Shown here: piece after piece, positions 34,570 to 48,373 of the stretch
How positions within the stretch are numbered: position 1 is the stretch's first letter
Layout: each line of letters opens with the position of its first letter
Source: Medicago truncatula
Lineage: Eukaryota > Streptophyta > Magnoliopsida > Fabales > Fabaceae
DNA length: 64,000 nt
NCBI RefSeq assembly: GCF_003473485.1
Contig: NC_053042.1
Span: forward strand, 880,501 to 944,500
Reading direction: 5' to 3'
Notes under the pieces: model-generated
Seen by the model: only the letters and a program-made list of their open reading frames with translations
What the model was told of the DNA's origin: nothing
Database searches by the model: none
Position numbers and translations under genes: made by a program

Positions 34570-37500
34570 GATTTATGGCTCAAGGATGTAGTGTTTTCTT
34601 TGCATTTGATTGTAATGAATGAGAGTATCAGCAATGTTAGCATGTGAGAAGGGAAAGAAGAGCATAGATATTGATTGTTCTTTTAGCACCGACACATGTG
34701 ATTACATTCAAATAATTAATTTTCTTAAATTAGTATTGTTGTGTCCGTATCTTTGTAAGTGTTTTGTAGTTGTGATGTATTTATTTTCTTTTTGCAAAGG
34801 CTGTAATGTATTTCTTTTTACTTATTTCAAACACAAATTATGGAAGGAATTATAATTTATTTGACAAGGTACTACCACCAAATTGACATTTTTTTCATGG
34901 TAAATGTAGGCCAAAGTTTGTTGAAACCAACTTAATTCGTCATATCATTTTCTCTGTAAAATATGACGACCTTCCGTCTTGAGTTCACTTAGAAGATTGA
35001 TTCTCACAAAGCGAATTTAGGTCTTCAATCATTCTCCCTATTGACTTCAATACTACTTGGTTGGCTTCCTTGCTTTGCCCATTCATTCTTCACTTGCCTA
35101 CAAAACAAGAAAATATGTAAATATCAATCTTTCACAAAACAAACTACTTTATACACTACTTAATTAAACTACTTACAAATACAGGGTTAAGTGGACAAAA
35201 TTTTACCAAATTAAAGTCAATAAGTACCTTCAATACACTCTAAAAAAATACCTTCAATTCATAACAATATACAAAAAATTGGTGCTTATCACCAAACTAT
35301 ATTAAATTTTGAACAAATAATAAATATAATCACCAAACTATCAATCTTTCTCCAATTTAATCCTTAAATTATATAAATATAATAACTATTTAAAACATGT
35401 TAATTTAGTCCTTGCAGTTATGATGTTAAATTGATAGATTTTTGTATATTTTAGGGATTTAAGGACCACCAACTATATTCACAATGTTTATGGACTAAAT
35501 TGGAGAAATAATTATGAACCATAAATTGATGATTCATCGTTATATTTTCTGTGGGGTCACCCAATAAATGATTGATTAATCCAAATAGCGTATATGTGAG
35601 GGTACTATGCTTACTATGGCTGGGGAGTTGGAGTCATCTTGAGGGGATTCGGCTACTCGACAAATACACAGACATTCTAGGGAATACCTAATACCAATCA
35701 TTTTTTCCAATCGTAATCACGTATTTATTTGGACCGTTGATTGATGGATTATATTTTTATTTAATGAAGATTCATTTTCATACTAGTTAGTAGCATGCCT
35801 TTTAATAGTCTTTTTTTTGCACAAATGATGTGTTCCATAAATACAACTAACTTGACAACCGAGGAAGCATTTTCCTTAAAAATAAAAAAAATCAAAGAAA
35901 CATTTGAAATGCACGTTTAAACCCGTGATTCTTCATTTTTCTATATTTATGTGATTTTTGTCAGGGTAATGTTGATGGATAAACAAATTTTGTTGAACAA
36001 TTTTTTTTTACCTTAAATTTATCCACTCACTCATCTACATTTGCTATTCATTTGAGTTGTTATATCATTTGAAACTTGCATATTATAAAAAGTTAAAAAT
36101 AGTTTTAAAATTTGTGTATTTTATATTATGTGTATGATTTTATAATAAATATAATAAATAGTTGTTGTTTTCAATAAAAATTATCATATTTAGCTGTCTT
36201 AACCTATGCAATGTTGCATAAGATAGACAAAATGTAAATATGAAGTAATTCACAAAATAAAATTATAATTGAAACATATAGTTACTGTAAGAAATGTATT
36301 ATAACGGAGGTAAAACTACAAAAGCTTTAAAATCGAAATGCTTTTGTAAGACTTAAGTTTTGATTATTATCATTTTCACAATACACTCCATCCAAATCCT
36401 ACTCATTATACCATCCTAACAAACTACACTCTGAGTGTCTATATTTATCAAAACATATATACAGTAGAAAAATCAATATTTGGAATTGGACCACAATTCC
36501 ACACACTTCAAGCTTTCATTTGCTCCCTTATACCATGTCCATCCCGAGTAAACTGATGAACTCCATGTGCATACAACATGTGTACTTGGTAGATAGTGAT
36601 AGAGATAGGACCAAAGAAAAAAGACAATCACAGTTTATTGAAAAATTCCTTTTAGTTATAAATGTTATATTGTACACTGTCTTAATTAGAATCTTAGATT
36701 TAACAAAATGATGGTCTTTTATACATACATACATACATACATATATACATAAATACAAATAATATTATAATTTATTATTATAAAAAAATTATAACATGTT
36801 AAAATCCCATGGTATTTTATCTTTGCATGCATTTTGTATATTCATATTTTACATAAAATATTTGAATGTATAAATTTATTTAGTGTTACATTTATGGACT
36901 ATTTAAAGGCCTTGACTGGAAATGCTGTTGGTGTTTATTTTTGTTGTTTATCTCTCTTTCTTATTCCCATTATTGTTCACACTTCACAAGAGATACCTTT
37001 AGCAAAATCCTAAAATAAAATCAAAACGTGCGCAAGAAAAAGGAAAGTAAAGGAAAAGAGCAATGATTTAGTGAGGAGTGGGGTCATACTGAAATGACAT
37101 ACAGTTATGCTAAATTTAGGGTAATAAAATGGAACGATTAACGGTTCAGAAAACACAATTTTAGTACTGTTGACAAGTCGAAGAAAAGCAACATAGACAC
37201 CATCATCCCATTTCTGATTATGCAATCTTAGAATTGACAATTTGTCATTTAGATTAAGGTTGACCCCATTTACTCATTGCCTTTTTCTTTAGCTTGGATT
37301 CATCAATCATATATAGTTTTCACTTTTCCATCGATGAGAAATGGTTGAATATTGCCGCCACCATAAAGTTTTCACACGGTGATATAGTTTAAAAAATAAA
37401 AATTTAGGTTTATTAAAAAAAAAAGTTAAAATTATACTAAATGATATAATGGGTTGTGGCAAAAAAAAAACATTTTTTTAATAGAAAATCATAATTGAAG

Positions 37501-38484
37501 GGTTTAGTTTATACCAATCATAAATTGCTTCAAGTGGTAAGAGACTTGAGTTCCTTAAGTATATGGTCAAAGTTGAATTATGACTTATGCATATGGAAAA
37601 ATTAAATTAAAAGGAGAAAATCCACCTTATGTGTCCCATAAATTCCTCGATGAAGATTAATCATTGCTAAATGACGGTGGAAACATTGTACTAATATTAT
37701 AGTAAAAAAAGGGTTTAGTTTGTTTTGGGTTTAGTTTATTTAACAATATATTCTCCATTGAAGATAATGATGTATCCAAAATCATGCAATTGAGATGAAA
37801 TAAGATAATCGAATGAATTTTACGTTTAAAAGTGAAAATGATACTATTTAAATACAAAAATTACATATTTATATGATTTACTGAAAAAAGAAGAAGTATG
37901 CTCTTTGAAACTACATATTGATAATTCTTAATTCAAATGGTATTTAATTCTATCTTTCAAGGTCTCGAGTTTGAGTCTTGTACATAAAATTAAATGTTGA
38001 GAGAGATGATTCGATTAAAGATGGTCTATCAAAACCAATGTGTATTTCGCACAAATTACATAGTTTTTTTTTGAGTAACAAATTACATAGTTATATATAT
38101 TGTAAATCTCTATTGAAAAAATAAATAATATCATTGTTTAATGTTTATATATTATACTGCTATATATATAACCACATTTTTTTTGAAGGAATAGCCACAT
38201 TATTATTAATAACGAAGCTTACAAATATTCTAATCATTTTCTCATAACTGGCCTGGTGTGGCGTTGTGAGAGAAGCTAGAGCTTGACCATCAATTCATCA
38301 GCAGTAGCACAGTCAACAACTTGCACGAGTCAAGTGGGGCTGTGAAATGGCCACTGTGGTAATAAGTGGTGACTGTGAAAGGCCACTCATTTTCTTTTTT
38401 TTAGCAAGTTCTTAAGAATTGGGTGAATTTAATAAAGTGGGTGTGCAATAAATGTTTATTTATTTGATAAATAGTTGATTCATA
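34570..38484. other. AT-rich intergenic region between DPH2 and YUC6-like gene
   Basis: The first ~250 bases are probably the DPH2 3'UTR. Bases about 35340-35520 have complementary blocks ('tctccaatttaatcc' and 'ggactaaattggagaa'), the mark of a small decayed foldback MITE. A short ACAT repeat with variants lies at 36721-36755. Many open frames exist but none resembles a gene. AT content is very high from 36000 to 38250. Confidence 0.45.
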
Positions 38485-38625
38485 CTCTATTCGGTCACAT
38501 TTATAAGTAAAATATAACTTTTTAGGTTCATTGAATAACTAATGTATTTAATATATAAATGTGATCAAATACATTAATTATACTTAAAAAATTGTTTTTT
38601 TGCTTATAAATGTGACCGGAAGGAG
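38485..38625. mobile_element. Stowaway-type MITE (Tc1/mariner), complete
   Basis: The 141-bp element has ends CTCTATTCGGTCACATTTAT and ATAAATGTGACCGGAAGGAG, inverted with a few changes, and is flanked by TA at 38483-38484 and 38626-38627. 'CTCCNTCCGGTC' ends plus a TA duplication are typical of Stowaway elements. The interior is an AT-rich hairpin with 'aatacatta' blocks in both orientations. Confidence 0.8.
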
Positions 38626-38978
38626 TAGTCGTTAAGAGTAGCAGACTAGGAGTTCAACTGTCAGTCTAAAAACTTATTTACTAAATGACATGTAATTGCT
38701 TTTAGTTGAACCTTGAAGTTGCTATAACTCAACAAAATCTTGGCTCTATACAAAATATTAAAACTCATTTACCCACTAATTTAACTTCATCAATCACAAA
38801 TTTAAATACGATTAACCATAATTTTCACATTCATCTAGATGCGGATTTCAACAAAATGAAATCAAAATGAGATGGGGTGAAATGGATATTTGAATAAAAT
38901 TGTGGTAATCAATTATTTGTACTCATTTTCTTAATTTTGTATAATAGGTGTAGACAAATCGAGCATGGTTTGGAATAT

Positions 38979-39116
38979 GGGAAGCTTGTCCTCATGCAAG
39001 CTTATGAAGAACCATTAATCTTATCGAAGATTTACATTTAAATTATTGGGAGGCTTGTCCGCATGTAAGGTTATGAAGAACCATTAACCTTATCGAAGAT
39101 TTACATTCAAATTGTT
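38979..39116 (+). repeat. 69-bp tandem duplication
   Basis: Two head-to-tail copies (38979-39047 and 39048-39116) share 'gggaagcttgtcc / gggaggcttgtcc', 'ttatgaagaaccattaa' and 'cttatcgaagatttacatt'. They differ at a handful of positions. There is no coding role. Confidence 0.8.
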
Positions 39117-39921
39117 GGGTCATGATGAAGAGGTTTGGAGAATCATTATATCAGATATTGAATAATCATATAAGTGAGAAAGACACTACACTTTAACCTA
39201 AAACCTTAAGACATTAAGTTAATGAGTCCTCTCACTTATAAAATGATTAGCATTAACTTTTTCATCTGATATGAGACATTTTAGTCACACTTGATATATC
39301 AACACAAATTTACACATAGCCTACTAACTTTAAAAGTGAGCGAAATGTTCAATGATCTATATCAACATCATTTGATGCATTCAAAACTTCAAACTTCAAA
39401 GAGACATTTAAAAAGTATCAAAACTCTATTCCATTAAATGAAAAATCCATGGGAATATAAGTTAAGTAGTTAACCACAATTACAAGACAAACATTCATTC
39501 TTGGAAAATATCTCATCAGCCCGCAATGCAATTTTTTGTCACTTTATTTCCATTTCTCTATAGCAAGTCAAACCTACATAGCCAAAAATTGCACTATACA
39601 ATATGCATATGTTCCCTCTACCAAAAAAACCACAAGAAAATTAATAGTAAACTCAAAGCACATCATTCTTTTTTTTTCTTTTCACTCTTCAATTTCAACA
39701 TCACATATTCTCAAAGTAAGGCTTATAATTAAATCCACGAATTAAGGACACCACCAAAGGAAACATTTTCTGACCATATTTTTTGTTCTTTCCATTTTTA
39801 TGGACAAGGAGGAGCACCACACCCTTGATAACATTATGCACATATGTAATGGCACAACAAAATTCCTCCATCACCATTCATGTAATAACATCTAATTTGA
39901 CCTAAATAATTAAACAGATAA
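39117..39921. other. 3' flank of the YUC6-like gene
   Basis: This AT-rich stretch has no gene. The part nearest the stop codon (39922-39924 on the minus strand) is likely the 3'UTR. Confidence 0.35.
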
Positions 39922-42900
39922 TCATGAATTTGATTGTGGAAATATATGCTTTGCCTCAGCTTTCCAACACCGTTCAATATCTTCAGCAATATTTTTTGCA
40001 TCCATAGATGCACCAAGTAGTCCACGTTTAGTGAAACCAACAGCATAGAGGCCATTTTCACCTTTCCATCCATTAGGGAATGGCTTCCTAGGGTATCCAT
40101 CTTCCTTAGAGAACATTCCCTTATCCTGCACATATACCATTTCAGTTATTTGTATTATTAGTATCTTTTTCTTGCTTTATATCATTTTCAAAATTCAGAT
40201 AGATGGATAGCCTTAAATTATTCCATATCCGTATTTTCCTTATTCCAAATAAAAAACTTTAGCACATGTTAGTTATATAAAAAGTTTTTTGTTTTGATTT
40301 TTTGCTGTCAATTCTAAGTACAAAATTTCCAATCTTTTTTCAAAGTCTTTCGTTTCTTCATATGTGAAAAAAATTGTTCTCAATTCTCGTTATTTGTTCA
40401 TAAATATTTGAAAACAGAAAATAAAATTTAAACAATAAAGTAATAGTTTTGTAATTAAAAGTAAATAAAACAAAGTTTACTCAAAAAAAAAAAAAAGTAA
40501 ATAAAACAAAGTGAAAAACATATTTTCATTAAGAGGTATCATAGTATAATTTCTTTGCATGCAAAGTGCAAACATTCAAATTAATTATATTTTATAAAAT
40601 GAATATTTGTGCATGTATTTAATTAATAAATAATATTACAAATATGATATCATGATGAGATCCGATATCATATGATTAGTAAAGTCAACTAAGATAAAAC
40701 AAATAGTGCCGTTTTCATTGTTTGGATTTTTTTTTAAAGAGTGCATAATGGGATTATAACTTACCTTTAACCAATAGGGTACATTACTTTTGTAACCAGT
40801 TGCCAGTATTATGGCGTCAAAATTCTCTGTACTTCCATCAGCAAATTCCACTGTGTAGCGTTTTAACCTCTTTATGCCTGGACGTACCTGAACAAGGGAA
40901 CTATGGAGTTCAATTAAACAATTAAATAAAAATAATTATACTCAAGATATGATTAATATATAGAATCAGTGATAAAATTTTATATCATCAGCTTCTTTTA
41001 ATTATTTTCAGGAGTTTAAAGGTAATACTCACACTAGATATGAAGAAAAGAAGTATTGCGAGTTTCAATGATAACGATGTTGTCTATTAACTTTTGTTAA
41101 ATTCCCACTAAAGATTTAATTACTATGTATAGTTGTAATTAGTGTAAAATATTTTACATTGTCGATTAATTATAACTGTCAATTTATTAAAATATTTGAC
41201 TAAGTAGCTATAATTATACGTCCTCTTTGTTACGGTCTATAATAGTTGTTTGATTGTGAAAACATTTTATGTCGAATCCTTATGTGAAATTTACTTCAAT
41301 ATGTCTGGCCATTAGACTAATAGTCAAATAAAAAAAGTATAACTATGTTTTTTTGAAGGATAAAAGTATAACTATGTTTTTTTTTTTTTGACAAAAAAAG
41401 TATAACTATGTTAAAAGTCAATATACAATTAATTATGATTATTTGTTTAACAATATAAAATGTTTCACGTTTACACTATATATCGAAAGTAAACTCAGAT
41501 TATGAGCCTTAATAAAGTATGATTTGATTGAAAGCACATCATGATCATGGAAAATCTTTCAAACAAGAAAGAAAGGTGAAACAAAATATACAGAAGTACT
41601 TTCATTAGTTAAAAATGTTCCTATGACTAAAAAGAAAAAGCGTCCAAATAAACTAATTTCCGGGGTGACACAAAATCTATTTTTTAGACTCAAAGTGACA
41701 CTAAAATCTTAAGGATTAAAAAAAGTTGAATTTGATTTGATAGAAAATACCTTGATGTCTCCTCTTTTAATCTTGGCAAGGGCACCCACATCTAGGACCG
41801 GTGTCTTTCCAGACAGTTTTTTGAGTTCAAGGGGACCCAACCGAGGCCGAACCAAACCGAACCGTTCTGTGTTGCCGAGCATTAACCATGACACAGTGAG
41901 AAGGATGTGATCCACCAGTTGCACGGGTAGCCACTTGAGCAACCACATGGACAACCCAAAAGTTGATTTTCCCAGCATATCTCTTGGTAGGATGTGTACC
42001 TTCAATCAAACCAATAGAGAAAAAGTACCATGATGAGATTGTTTTCTTGCATAATTTGAGTATACCTTTTTCTATAAAAAAGTATATGGTAGAGGTGGAA
42101 ATTGTTGTTAAGTGATATTATAACAAGCTTAACTTTGAATTTTGTTCATTGAAGTTACAATATTATGTGAATTTGAGTAACCACATACATGAATTTGCAC
42201 ATGACATTTTTACCAAAAATAAAAAGGTATTGTGTATATAAGATATCTTATTGTTGTGTTGCTTTACATTCACTTTTTAAAGATAATGTAAGACTCTTGC
42301 TAATATTTGAAATACCAACAATCTCTCTATTAAGTGTGAATCGATCAATTCATCTATGTATACCCCCAAAGCAAAAGCGTTTTCATACACTTGCATTGTC
42401 GATGGCGCAAAATCAATTTGATACACTTTCCCTTTACATACACTTGCACCACCTTTGACACAATATCAACAAGACAGACCTTCAAACCACCATGGTTATA
42501 AAGACTTTCAACACAAAGAGTAGGGTCAACCTTTAACTAAATCATTTGCTCTTATACTACTATTGAGTCATAAGAAGAGTCTAGAAGATCATCACATTAG
42601 ACTTTTAACAACGACACAAACAAGTTTTGGGACCACATATTCATCCAAAACCATTAAACGTAGATATGAGTCATCTTATTTACATGTTCAACATCTACTT
42701 TTTCATCTAAGTGAGACTTTTATTCAAACTTTAAAGACCAATTTCGATCATCATGATGCGAATGTGATTAAGGTCACATCCGCCATAATTTAAGTGCTCT
42801 TTTTCATATTATTAAGGAAGCGACGTGACCTCAACCATGACTAGACTTAAAACTTAGTTGTGGAGATGCTTTGGTGTTTCCCATCACATAACAGCTTCAT

Positions 42901-44652
42901 TCCAAAACACCAAAAAAGTGAAAGGAAAAAAAACAAAAAAGAGAAAAAGGTAAGAGCTTATGTGGGAGGCTTTTGGCCCTTGATAGACCTTAATTGTGTT
43001 GGTGGCCATGCTCTACTTGTAATAATACAAGAGAAAGAGTATCTCTTTTGCAAAGAACATCATGGGAAGGAAAAAGGAGGGAAAAAAGCAACTGGGTCAT
43101 CTTCTATCCCATGCTAGGCATGCTTGAGAATCTCAAAAAATGCTTTTTATAATACTAGTGCTCAAAAAAATGAAATATTCAAAAATACTTTTCAAATGGA
43201 TCTAAATTAACAATTCATTGTACCTGTAGCCACTACATGAAATTATGAATACTTTGCTTGATTTTATATGCTATATTAGAGAAAAAAAACAAAACACAAC
43301 TTTGAACTTTGAAGGTGAATTTTATTTGCATATTATGTCTCACAATATGTAACTTTTTTTTTTTCCTTTCAGAATGAACCTAACAAATTTCCATGTTTCT
43401 TAATTTGAAGATAGAAGTTACTAATATTGAATTTTATGCTACAAGGAACTTCGAATATTTTATGTTTATGCAAACATATATAGCATGTTTTGAATAAAAA
43501 AATAAAAAATAAAAAATCACTTATTTGAGTTTGACATAAGAAGTAATCTATATTTCAAATTTGACAAAGCCCATAAAAATAACAAAAATTGATAAAAAGA
43601 AGAAAAAGTGAATGTCTTGTTGCTATGCTTAAATTAGTTATGTTCATGTTAAAACATCAATTCCAAAATAGGGAGGTTGTAAAAACTTTTAACCAAAAAT
43701 AAAAACAACTTTATAGTATTTTTTTAGTACATGCTGATTTTCATAATCATAGGCACACTACATCCCTGCAGCAGCTGCGGAAAACCATAGACTTAGTGAT
43801 AGAAAAAATTTCTTTCTCTAAATCTAACGATTCTCGCAACTGCTGCATTGTGCATCGGTTCCATTTCTGAAACGAAAAAGTTAAAAAAGAAAGAAAAAAA
43901 AGAAAGTAAAAGGAGAAAGATTTGTGAGTACTTACAGAATCTCTAACCACAATAGAAGGAGCAGCATCATGATTACAAAGATCCAAACAAACTTCCATAC
44001 CTGAATTTCCACATCCAACAACCAAAACTTTCTTCCCTCTAAACTCTTCACCACTTTTATACAAACTAGTATGCCTAATACTACCAACAAACTCATCAAC
44101 TCCTTCAATCTCGGGTACAACCGCCTCAGCATTCTCTCCGGTTGCAACGATCAACCACCGGCAAACAAATTCGGTGACCATTCCCGCCTTCCCCTCACTT
44201 CTCACCCTCCAAAAACCAAGTGTAGCATCAAACTCAGCATGCATAACTGTCTCATTGAACCAAGGCCTAATATCGAAATTTTTGGAATAACTTTCCAAAT
44301 ACTCTATGAATTGTTGCTTTGTTGGATATGTTGGAAAACCACTAGGGAATTCCATTAAAGGAAGCTCACAAACTTGTTTTGGTAAATGAAGACGAAGACG
44401 ATCGTAGGTTTTTAGCTTCCATAGTGAAGCTATACAATTTGATCTTTCTAGTATTAAACTTGGAACACCTTTTTGTTTTAGATATGCTGCCACTGCTAGT
44501 CCTGATGGTCCTGCTCCTACTATCAATGGACCTGGAATCCATAAACATCTATCACTTGAAGAAGTTGAATTCTTGTTGTTGTTGATCATTTTTTCTATGA
44601 ATAAAGGATCATGTGCTTGTTTTCCTTCTAATTCTCTTAGATAACAGTCCAT
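39922..44652 (-). CDS. YUC6: YUCCA flavin monooxygenase (indole-3-pyruvate monooxygenase), YUC6-like
   Basis: Four exons on the minus strand, 44652-43936, 41999-41751, 40887-40765 and 40125-39922, give 430 residues in phase. YUCCA enzymes convert indole-3-pyruvate to indole-3-acetic acid with NADPH and oxygen, the rate-limiting step of auxin synthesis, in the cytosol or at the ER. The FAD site GAGPSG is at residues 46-51, the NADPH site GCGNSG at 213-218, the linker motif VATGENAE near 169-176 and the conserved LATGYKSNV at 350-358. The N-terminus [16 protein letters not shown] and the block [20 protein letters not shown] resemble Arabidopsis YUC6 more than YUC2 or YUC1/4; orthology is inferred. 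Length and the four-exon structure are normal. Intron 1 is long (1.9 kb). The ATG at 44652 fits the family start; an in-frame upstream extension exists but is not conserved. All motifs are intact. Confidence 0.93.
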
Positions 44653-45990
44653 TTTGAAAAATATGTAATGAAACAGATTTTTTTCTTTCTCTTTTGACGA
44701 ATCGAAGCGCCAAGGTCTGATACTGAAAAAGAAAATAAGGAGCAAAGGGAAATTTTAGCAAGTGAAGTTTAAGAATGAACCGGACAAAGACAAAATTAAT
44801 GTCTTTAAATATTGAGTTCTTTATGGTTGGTTTTGGATTTTTGTTGTGTTTGAAAACTGCAGGTTGAGTTTCAAGAGAAAAAGGCTCTGTTATGAATGAA
44901 GTGTTTTGAGGATTGGTGGCAACTTTTGGCCCTCTTAGCTAAAGAAGGTTTGGTTCAATTGTGAAAATGAAATATTTCTTGAGTTTGTGTTTGTGCTTTG
45001 TGTGTGTGTTGTTTTCAATGGAGGAGGGTTATTTAAGGGAAGGATGAGTACTAACTAAAAGGCTAAATCAGCATTGATCACAGAGAGGGACTGAGAAGAA
45101 TAATTGTGATATCTCTTTGCATCTCTCTTCACACACACATATATATATATAGACACACATGCAAGTGGTAAAATGAAAAACAACACTAAGTAGGTCTTAT
45201 GATTAGATTATTTCTCTAGTCTCTCCGTCGACTTACGGAAAGTACACTTTGAAAATACAATATCGAAAATGCACTTTCGATAGTGTATTTTTGACATATT
45301 TGAGAATTCAAAAATCATCTATTAATATGGTTTAATTGTAATTTTTATACTCCGACTTGGTATCATTATTGTGTAATTTTTATCCCTACGGGAACATTGT
45401 GTGAATTAAACTTTCTAACTATCCCTTTCTTATTACAATTAGGTATATTCGTGACCAACCGTCTAATTTCTAATGTTAATGTGCTTAACGGGAAGACTCA
45501 TATCTTCCTACTAGAGAAAGAGCTTGAATCATTTTTAATGCTTGGAACATTCTAGAGTATTAGGTAGTTCAATTGATTTGAACTAAGAGATAAAGAGTTT
45601 GAAGTTATGAGTTCAAATAGAACAAAGGAGAAAAATGTTAATCTAACAATAAACCATTAACATTTTTCATTCAAAGAAAAAAATGTTTGAAGCATTTTTA
45701 TTCTTGTTTACGTGTGTTTATATATATATATATATTTTTTTTTTTAATAACGTGTGTTTATATTTATTTCTACTAAAAGGAAAAGAAACATAATGTACTT
45801 GTGCTTCAGTAGTTAAATTCAATAAATTTTTGTTAATTCAAAGGAAAAAAAATCTAGCCCTCAACCCGGCCCAAGGATTCTCAGGTCCAAGGAAGCCAAT
45901 CAACAAGATACATTTTGCAGCTGTTCGTTACTTTCCCATCTACTCATTTCTCGCGCACCTTATTTTTTCTTTCGAAAATGTTTATGTGAT
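44653..45990. promoter_or_regulatory. Upstream region of the YUC6-like gene
   Basis: This region holds the 5'UTR and promoter. A CA/TA dinucleotide stretch lies near 45131-45160 ('cacacacatatatatatatagacacac') and a TA run near 45720-45735. Bases 45240-45300 contain 'aatatcgaaaatgcactttcgat', a short inverted repeat. No auxin-response element was assigned with confidence. Confidence 0.35.
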
Positions 45991-45993
45991 TTT

Positions 45994-46730
45994 CAGATTT
46001 TAGAATCCGAACCGAATTTTTTCTTTGTTATGGGGTGAAAAAAATGACTTTTTCACGAATTCGGATTTTATAATCCGAAAACCTCAAAAAATAGGGCGTG
46101 TTCCCTGCTTTTTTCGGATTATAGAATCCCAACACCCCCTCCCCTAATCACCTTTTTTCAGTGGAAAAGCAGTTCGGATTATATTATCCGAAATGTATCA
46201 GCACAAATTCTAAGTCTGTTTGTAACATGGATAACCAGTTTAAGGACAATATTAATCTTCATAACTTCCATTATTTTGTTTTAGGTCATTGTTAGCTGTT
46301 TGTTAGCTATTCTTAGTCAAAAATCTGGTTTTCGGGTTACTTGATCAGATTGCTCCAAAACTTTCTCAAAAAATAAAAAAATATAAAAAATAAAGGATCA
46401 AGAATTCCTTAGAAGGGACTTCGCCCCTAAAAATAAAAAATTCCATCGTTTAGACTCACTTTTCATTTTTTCTAAAATTTTCATTTTCTTAGAAAAATCT
46501 GAAAAAATTTGCTTTAGTATTATTTGATTTTTAAATTTTTTTGGTGGTATTTTTATGATTTTATTTGATAGGTATTTATCATTTTTTTCTTTGTTTTTTG
46601 GTTGTTTTTAAAAAGCAAAATTCAAAACTACTGAAATTGAAGAGATTCTAATTGCTGATTATACGTAAGCATATTTTAGATTATAAAATCCGAACACAAT
46701 TTAGATGTGTTTGGATTTTATAATCCAAAA
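45994..46730. repeat. Cluster of six short palindromes, TTCGGATT-N4-AATCCGAA type
   Basis: Copies lie at about 45994-46011, 46060-46079 (TTCGGATTTTATAATCCGAA), 46113-46130, 46173-46192 (TTCGGATTATATTATCCGAA), 46674-46694 and 46709-46729 (the last with TTTGGATT arms). Two are perfect in both 8-base arms. The sequence between copies is unrelated, so these are not simple tandem repeats. The function is unknown. Confidence 0.75.
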
Positions 46731-47131
46731 TCCCATAAACATTTTTGAAAAGATGAGTAAGAAGTATATAGGATGGAAAAACTAATAGTGAAAAACATTT
46801 TGCAACTCATCTATGAAGGACATGATAAAATTTGTACTTCTTTTGTCACTTATTTCTTGATCTTCTTCATGGTTGGAATTGAGGTATAGTTGAGCTATCC
46901 AAAGCTACCTTCTCCATGGTGTCAAGATAAATTATTAGGTTTAGACCATACAAATTCGATTTGTAAAGTGTGGATTTATTAATTATCTTTAGATCCTATT
47001 TTTTTCAATGTGACACTTGGACTTTTTTCTCAATTAGCATAGAGTAATCGAAAAAAGAAAGGCGTGGACAATATTTGAGTGAAGATTTTTTATTTATTTA
47101 ATTTTTCAGAAATTAGATATGTTTTCAATTA
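46731..47131. other. AT-rich intergenic stretch
   Basis: No gene or recognisable element is seen. Confidence 0.35.
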
Positions 47132-47132
47132 A

Positions 47133-47209
<77 letters not shown>
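47132..47209 (+). repeat. ATT microsatellite
   Basis: About 26 uninterrupted ATT units. Confidence 0.97.
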
Positions 47210-47213
<4 letters not shown>

Positions 47214-47850
47214 ATGGGGGAGGACAAGGGTACGTACGTCCTTAAAAAAAAGGTACGTACGTATAACTAACATAAAATAACAATTAATGTGCCTATAACT
47301 ACATTCAGAAACTCACAAATCATTAATAGAAAAGACACATCTCTTCAAAAATAATAAATAAATAAAGAGAAAAGACACTTGTTAATCCTAGACCTTGCCA
47401 TAAATCAATTCTAAGACCTAACAATAAGGTCCAAAATCCTACAAAAATCCATGCTCATTGATTAGGTTGAAACAGTTATGGAAGAATTTTTCGGATTTTA
47501 AACCATCCTTGGATAATGTCAAACAATTTTTGGAAGAACAAAAACAAAGTACACCTAAATGCACTAAAGTTAGGTTCAAATATAGGTATTGAATATACTT
47601 GATCTCTTTTGTTTTATATAATTGTAAACAAAAACGATAAAGAAATGTGTGGCTGTATATATATGATTTATATATATTTTTTTAAAAAAAAAATAGGGAA
47701 GAAGTTTTGTTAATAGGTGACTCTAATAAAGATTAATTCTCATCAAAGATTTTTATAAAATGATTATCAGAGTCACTGTAGTAATAAAGATTGATTGATT
47801 CATCATCATTATCCTGAAAGTTTTAAAATAGGAAAGACTAAAAATACATT
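47210..47850. other. AT-rich intergenic stretch
   Basis: It contains two 'ggtacgtacgt' copies at about 47228 and 47251 but no gene. Confidence 0.35.
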
Positions 47851-48024
47851 TGATTTTTTTTGGCTTTCGCACCGATTTCCGATCCACCAAAGGTGGGCGA
47901 CTAATCCGGCTCATGCGGCATGCACATTGGCTAAGTGTTGTTCCCCCTAGGAATCGAACCCGGTATTCCCCGAATACGTCCTTGAAAGGAGCTCCTTGCC
48001 ACTGAAGCCCAAACAACTTCGTTA
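47851..48024 (-). mobile_element. tRNA-derived SINE with target-site duplication
   Basis: On the minus strand the element begins near 'cgaagttgtttgggcttcag', has an A-box-like AGTGGCAAGGAGC and a perfect RNA polymerase III B box, GGTTCGATTCC, then 'ggatcggaaatcggtgcgaaagcc' and a short A-rich tail. It is flanked by 14-bp direct repeats, ACTAAAAATACATT on the plus strand, at 47837-47850 and 48025-48038. The length of about 174 bp fits plant SINEs. The intact duplication and clean B box suggest recent insertion. An open frame over it is accidental. Confidence 0.88.
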
Positions 48025-48038
48025 ACTAAAAATACATT

Positions 48039-48373
48039 TTAACAAAACATAAAATTGATATAAGAATATTGATTGGAGTACTACAGAATTAAAGTAACAC
48101 TAATAAACATTTTACATCCGTTCTCTAGGAGATATGATCCCCGTCCCTCTAAAATTACAAGTCTAAACAATTCATTTGATGTTGGTTAGCGCTGTTGGGT
48201 TGAGATATTGAAGTGTGCTTATCTCAAGGTTTTAAGTTTGATTTTCCTAGGTGTGAATTTCGGTGGACTCAGTCCATACAAGACTATACTCTGACTTTAA
48301 ATGGACCTTATGTAAATGAACGACATGATTGAACGCATAATATTAATCGATTCTTGAATCGTATACCGAGTTG
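48039..48373. other. Intergenic stretch, no gene seen
   Basis: Bases 48180-48345 ('gttgggttgagatattgaagtgtgc...ggtggactcagtcc') look like old repeat sequence of unknown class. Confidence 0.3.

Noticed and set aside
42860..43117. 85-codon open frame in YUC6-like intron 1
   Set aside because: Lys-rich low-complexity frame on the opposite strand inside an intron with no homology.
47132..47209. Possible CRISPR-like array or satellite
   Set aside because: Plain ATT microsatellite without spacers.
47753..48016. Minus-strand open frame of 87 codons
   Set aside because: It coincides with the SINE and its B box; translation is accidental.
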